Source of the DNA: Lysobacterales bacterium | GTDB lineage: Bacteria; Pseudomonadota; Gammaproteobacteria; Xanthomonadales; SZUA-36 | DNA: 5,340 nt | Direction of reading: 5' to 3' | Assembly: GCA_026193295.1 (NCBI GenBank) | Contig: JAPHSB010000103.1 | Span: 1-5,340, forward strand | Shown here: positions 3,224-5,340 of the stretch, piece by piece | How positions within the stretch are numbered: position 1 is the first letter of the stretch | Layout of the letters: the number at the start of each line of letters is the position of its first letter | Translations under genes and position numbers: made by a program | Notes under the pieces: generated by a model | Databases searched by the model: none | What the model saw: the letters and a program-made list of their open reading frames with translations, nothing else | Told to the model about the DNA's origin: nothing

Positions 3224-5340
3224 GGCCCGGGAAACTCACCACCCACACCCTCGCACTGCTCGGCGCGGCCGCGGTTTTCCTGGCCGCATGCGAAGCACCT
3301 GTTTCTCCGGTCCCCGCGACTGCCACGACCGAGGAGAGCGCCTATCAGAAATGGGCCGGTCCGCAGCTTGACTCCCTGGCCGATCTGTCTGTGCAGGCCC
3401 TGCGCGCCCGCGACTATCGCTCGACTCTTCACCCCGAACTGAATCTGGGCAAATCGGAAGCCGGATCGGCCTACCGCGAATTTTTCTCCAGCGACGGCAC
3501 TGTGCCGTACGACTCTTACGTCGTCTCCTACGACTCCGACGGCAAACGCGTTTACGCGCGGGTAGACCTGCCGGCCCGGGCGCCGCCGCCAGAGGGTTAC
3601 CCGGTACTGATTTTCGTGCATGGCTGGTATGGGCGCCAAGCCGCGCCGGGGTTCGACTTCATGTACCAGCCCGATTCCCTCTATTCGCGCTACATCGACG
3701 CCTTCGTTGACGCCGGCTTTCTGGTGCTGTCGCCGGCGCTGCGCGGCCACGGCACGGTCAATGGTATCCCCGCAGAAGGCATTGAGTTCCTCGACGCATG
3801 GGACAACGCCAGCTACCTGAGCCCGATCTTCTATGCCATCGATGTACTGAACCTCCTCGAGGGCGTTCAGACCGTGGAAGCAATCGGCTGGGCTGACTGG
3901 GGCCACCCTGCGCCCGTGCGGATCGACACCGGCCACATCGGTATCGCAGGCCAGTCGCAGGGGGCCGACGCCGTGCTGACCGCCCTGGCCGTATCCGGCG
4001 AGGGTTCGAACGTCCAGAATGCCTTGGCAGCCGGATCGATCTGGTCGGGCTGCTTTGGTCCGCGGCTGGAACAGGCGGTGATTTACGGGCCAATGGCCGC
4101 GACGCTGGAGGCCTTCATGTCCGGTGACGGCACGTGGACCGGCAGCGCCACTGGGCGTGATGGCAGCGTGAATCCCAATTTCGTGTTTGGCTGGCCGCCA
4201 GACTGGATCGGCACGGTAGACCCGACATCACCGGACTGGACCTGGCAGGCCGACACCTGGTCGGTACCCACGGTAGCTGAAGTCCTGCAGACGCGGCACG
4301 GTGAGATGTACCGCGTCATCAATAACCAGATCAGCGATATCGATGATGCTGCCTTCGAGCTGGTCACAGCCACCGATGGCCGTGTCAGCGTCGATCACGA
4401 CCCGCGGATTGTCAGCGCCATGCAGGCTATCGACGCTTACGGCCACGAAGAATACCTGTCCGAACCGCTGCACCTGCATCACTCCGACCAGGACTATTAC
4501 TCCATCCCGCGCTGGAACGCAGACCTGGCGGCCCGCATCAACGCGGCCGGCGGCCACGCCGCGGACTACCTCTACCCCCGCAACACCCATTCGCTGCTGG
4601 TCAGCGACCACCGCTGGTTCAGCCCCGGTGAGACGGTCGCCGGCCTGCCCTACATGATCCAGCGCGACCTGGCGCTGTTCAGCGGTGTCCCGCCGGCAAG
4701 CGTGCGGCGGCAAGCCGATGAACCCCTTTCGATCGAAGCCATACGCCGCTACGCCGGCGCGCTGAAGAACGAATTCGAACCCGGGTTCGAGCGCGAACCT
4801 CTCGAAGGAATGTCGCGCCGGGTGGTCAGCTTTCAGGCCGACGGCCTCAAACAATATGCCCTGGTGCTCGCACCGGCCGGTGAGCCACCGGCAAACGGCT
4901 GGCCGGTCGTGCTGGTGAACCATGGGCACCATCCCAACCCCCCGGACTATGGGCGAATCGCCGATGGCAGCACCGACCGGCCGGGCGACTACTACCGCGG
5001 GATCCCGCCCGCTTTCGCCCGACAGGGATTCCTGGTGGTCGCACCCGATTTCCGCGGGCACAACATTTCCGAAGGCAGCGAATACGCCCGCGGATTGCTC
5101 GAATCTTACTGGTACAGCCGTGACACGATCGCCGCCTTTCGGGCATTGGGTTCGCTGCCCACCGCGGATACCAGCAACGTATTCATGTGGGGCCACTCGA
5201 TGGGCGGCAACGTAACACTCCGCGCTTTATTGGCCCTGGGCAGCGAGGTCCGCGGAGCCAGCATCTGGTCGTCCTCGTCGGCCGGGTTATGGAATAAGGC
5301 GGCTAACTACGCCAACCACAAGATTGGCCAAGGTACAAAC
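3220..5340 (+). CDS. Secreted lipoprotein with two tandem alpha/beta-hydrolase (S9/esterase-type) units, 3' end missing
   Basis: The frame is open from GTG 3220 to the right edge: 707 residues without a stop. The GTG overlaps the previous stop (GTGA) and has AGGA four bases upstream. Residues 1-24 are a lipoprotein signal (basic R2 and K5, hydrophobic core, lipobox L21-A-A-C24). Position +2 is Glu, not Asp, which favours the outer membrane. Unit 1 has VVSYDSDG (101-108), oxyanion motif H134-G-W-Y-G, LSPALRGHG (170-178), nucleophile elbow GQS246QG, probable acid D423 or D425 in HHSDQD, and probable base H457 in NTHS. Unit 2 repeats the order: VVSFQADG (535-542), NH568G, VAPDFRGHN (607-615), elbow GHS660MG; its acid and base lie beyond the window. 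The DG-to-HG distance is 26 residues in both, proof of duplication. Such enzymes cleave esters or peptides outside the cytoplasm. A long Trp-rich insert (about 290-410) is special to unit 1. The substrate is unknown. Confidence 0.92.
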   Translation, partial: MRPGKLTTHTLALLGAAAVFLAACEAPVSPVPATATTEESAYQKWAGPQLDSLADLSVQALRARDYRSTLHPELNLGKSEAGSAYREFFSSDGTVPYDSYVVSYDSDGKRVYARVDLPARAPPPEGYPVLIFVHGWYGRQAAPGFDFMYQPDSLYSRYIDAFVDAGFLVLSPALRGHGTVNGIPAEGIEFLDAWDNASYLSPIFYAIDVLNLLEGVQTVEAIGWADWGHPAPVRIDTGHIGIAGQSQGADAVLTALAVSGEGSNVQNALAAGSIWSGCFGPRLEQAVIYGPMAATLEAFMSGDGTWTGSATGRDGSVNPNFVFGWPPDWIGTVDPTSPDWTWQADTWSVPTVAEVLQTRHGEMYRVINNQISDIDDAAFELVTATDGRVSVDHDPRIVSAMQAIDAYGHEEYLSEPLHLHHSDQDYYSIPRWNADLAARINAAGGHAADYLYPRNTHSLLVSDHRWFSPGETVAGLPYMIQRDLALFSGVPPASVRRQADEPLSIEAIRRYAGALKNEFEPGFEREPLEGMSRRVVSFQADGLKQYALVLAPAGEPPANGWPVVLVNHGHHPNPPDYGRIADGSTDRPGDYYRGIPPAFARQGFLVVAPDFRGHNISEGSEYARGLLESYWYSRDTIAAFRALGSLPTADTSNVFMWGHSMGGNVTLRALLALGSEVRGASIWSSSSAGLWNKAANYANHKIGQGTN

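Noticed and set aside
4775..4790. Perfect 16-base palindrome TCGAACCCGGGTTCGA inside the hydrolase gene, next to a TTCGAA
   Set aside because: It is in frame with coding sequence (Phe-Glu-Pro-Gly-Phe-Glu) in the linker between the two hydrolase units, and its flanks do not match the TGATTTCGAAG sites. Chance and codon use explain it well enough.
4228..5196. Open frame of 322 codons on the minus strand, and a similar one at 3130-3936
   Set aside because: Both are antisense to the lipoprotein hydrolase, whose frame carries signal peptide and catalytic motifs. The antisense translations show no family features.
1..5340. Mobile element or phage origin of the locus
   Set aside because: No transposase, integrase, terminal repeats or tRNA end was found. 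Base composition is even across the genes.

Overview
The window is about 5.3 kb of bacterial DNA. Its coding parts are GC-rich and it has one AT-rich intergenic region. The high GC, Shine-Dalgarno-led genes, an FNR/Anr-type operator and a Lol-type lipoprotein signal suggest a Gram-negative, probably a gammaproteobacterium. I cannot name the species from this sequence. There are no RNA genes, mobile elements or CRISPR arrays.

Left half, minus strand, read right to left: a three-gene operon. It begins with a cobalamin-binding corrinoid protein of the methyltransferase type (1811-1164). Next is an SMP-30/gluconolactonase-family lactonase (1141-203). Last is the N-terminus of an LDH2-family (malate/L-lactate/ureidoglycolate type) 2-hydroxyacid dehydrogenase, which runs off the left edge (200-1). 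The gaps are 22 and 2 bases, so co-transcription and translational coupling are likely. A methyltransferase partner for the corrinoid protein must exist but is not in the window.

Middle, 1812-2200: a divergent regulatory region. It holds a perfect FNR-type box (1923-1936), five exact TTCGAA palindromes plus one near copy, and a putative promoter facing each way. The near copy overlaps the leftward -35. Two exact copies sit in the spacer and near the start point of the rightward promoter. This arrangement points to one dedicated regulator acting on both operons, with oxygen control added.

Right half, plus strand: a cytoplasmic protein with two SnoaL/NTF2-like domains (2201-3223). It overlaps by four bases a large secreted lipoprotein made of two tandem alpha/beta-hydrolase units (3220 to past the right edge). 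Neither end of the system is complete here.

Working model (inference): the locus takes up and breaks down one organic compound. The surface lipoprotein cleaves it, a corrinoid methyl-transfer step demethylates it, and the lactonase and 2-hydroxyacid dehydrogenase process the remaining sugar- or hydroxyacid-like skeleton. The substrate is unknown.
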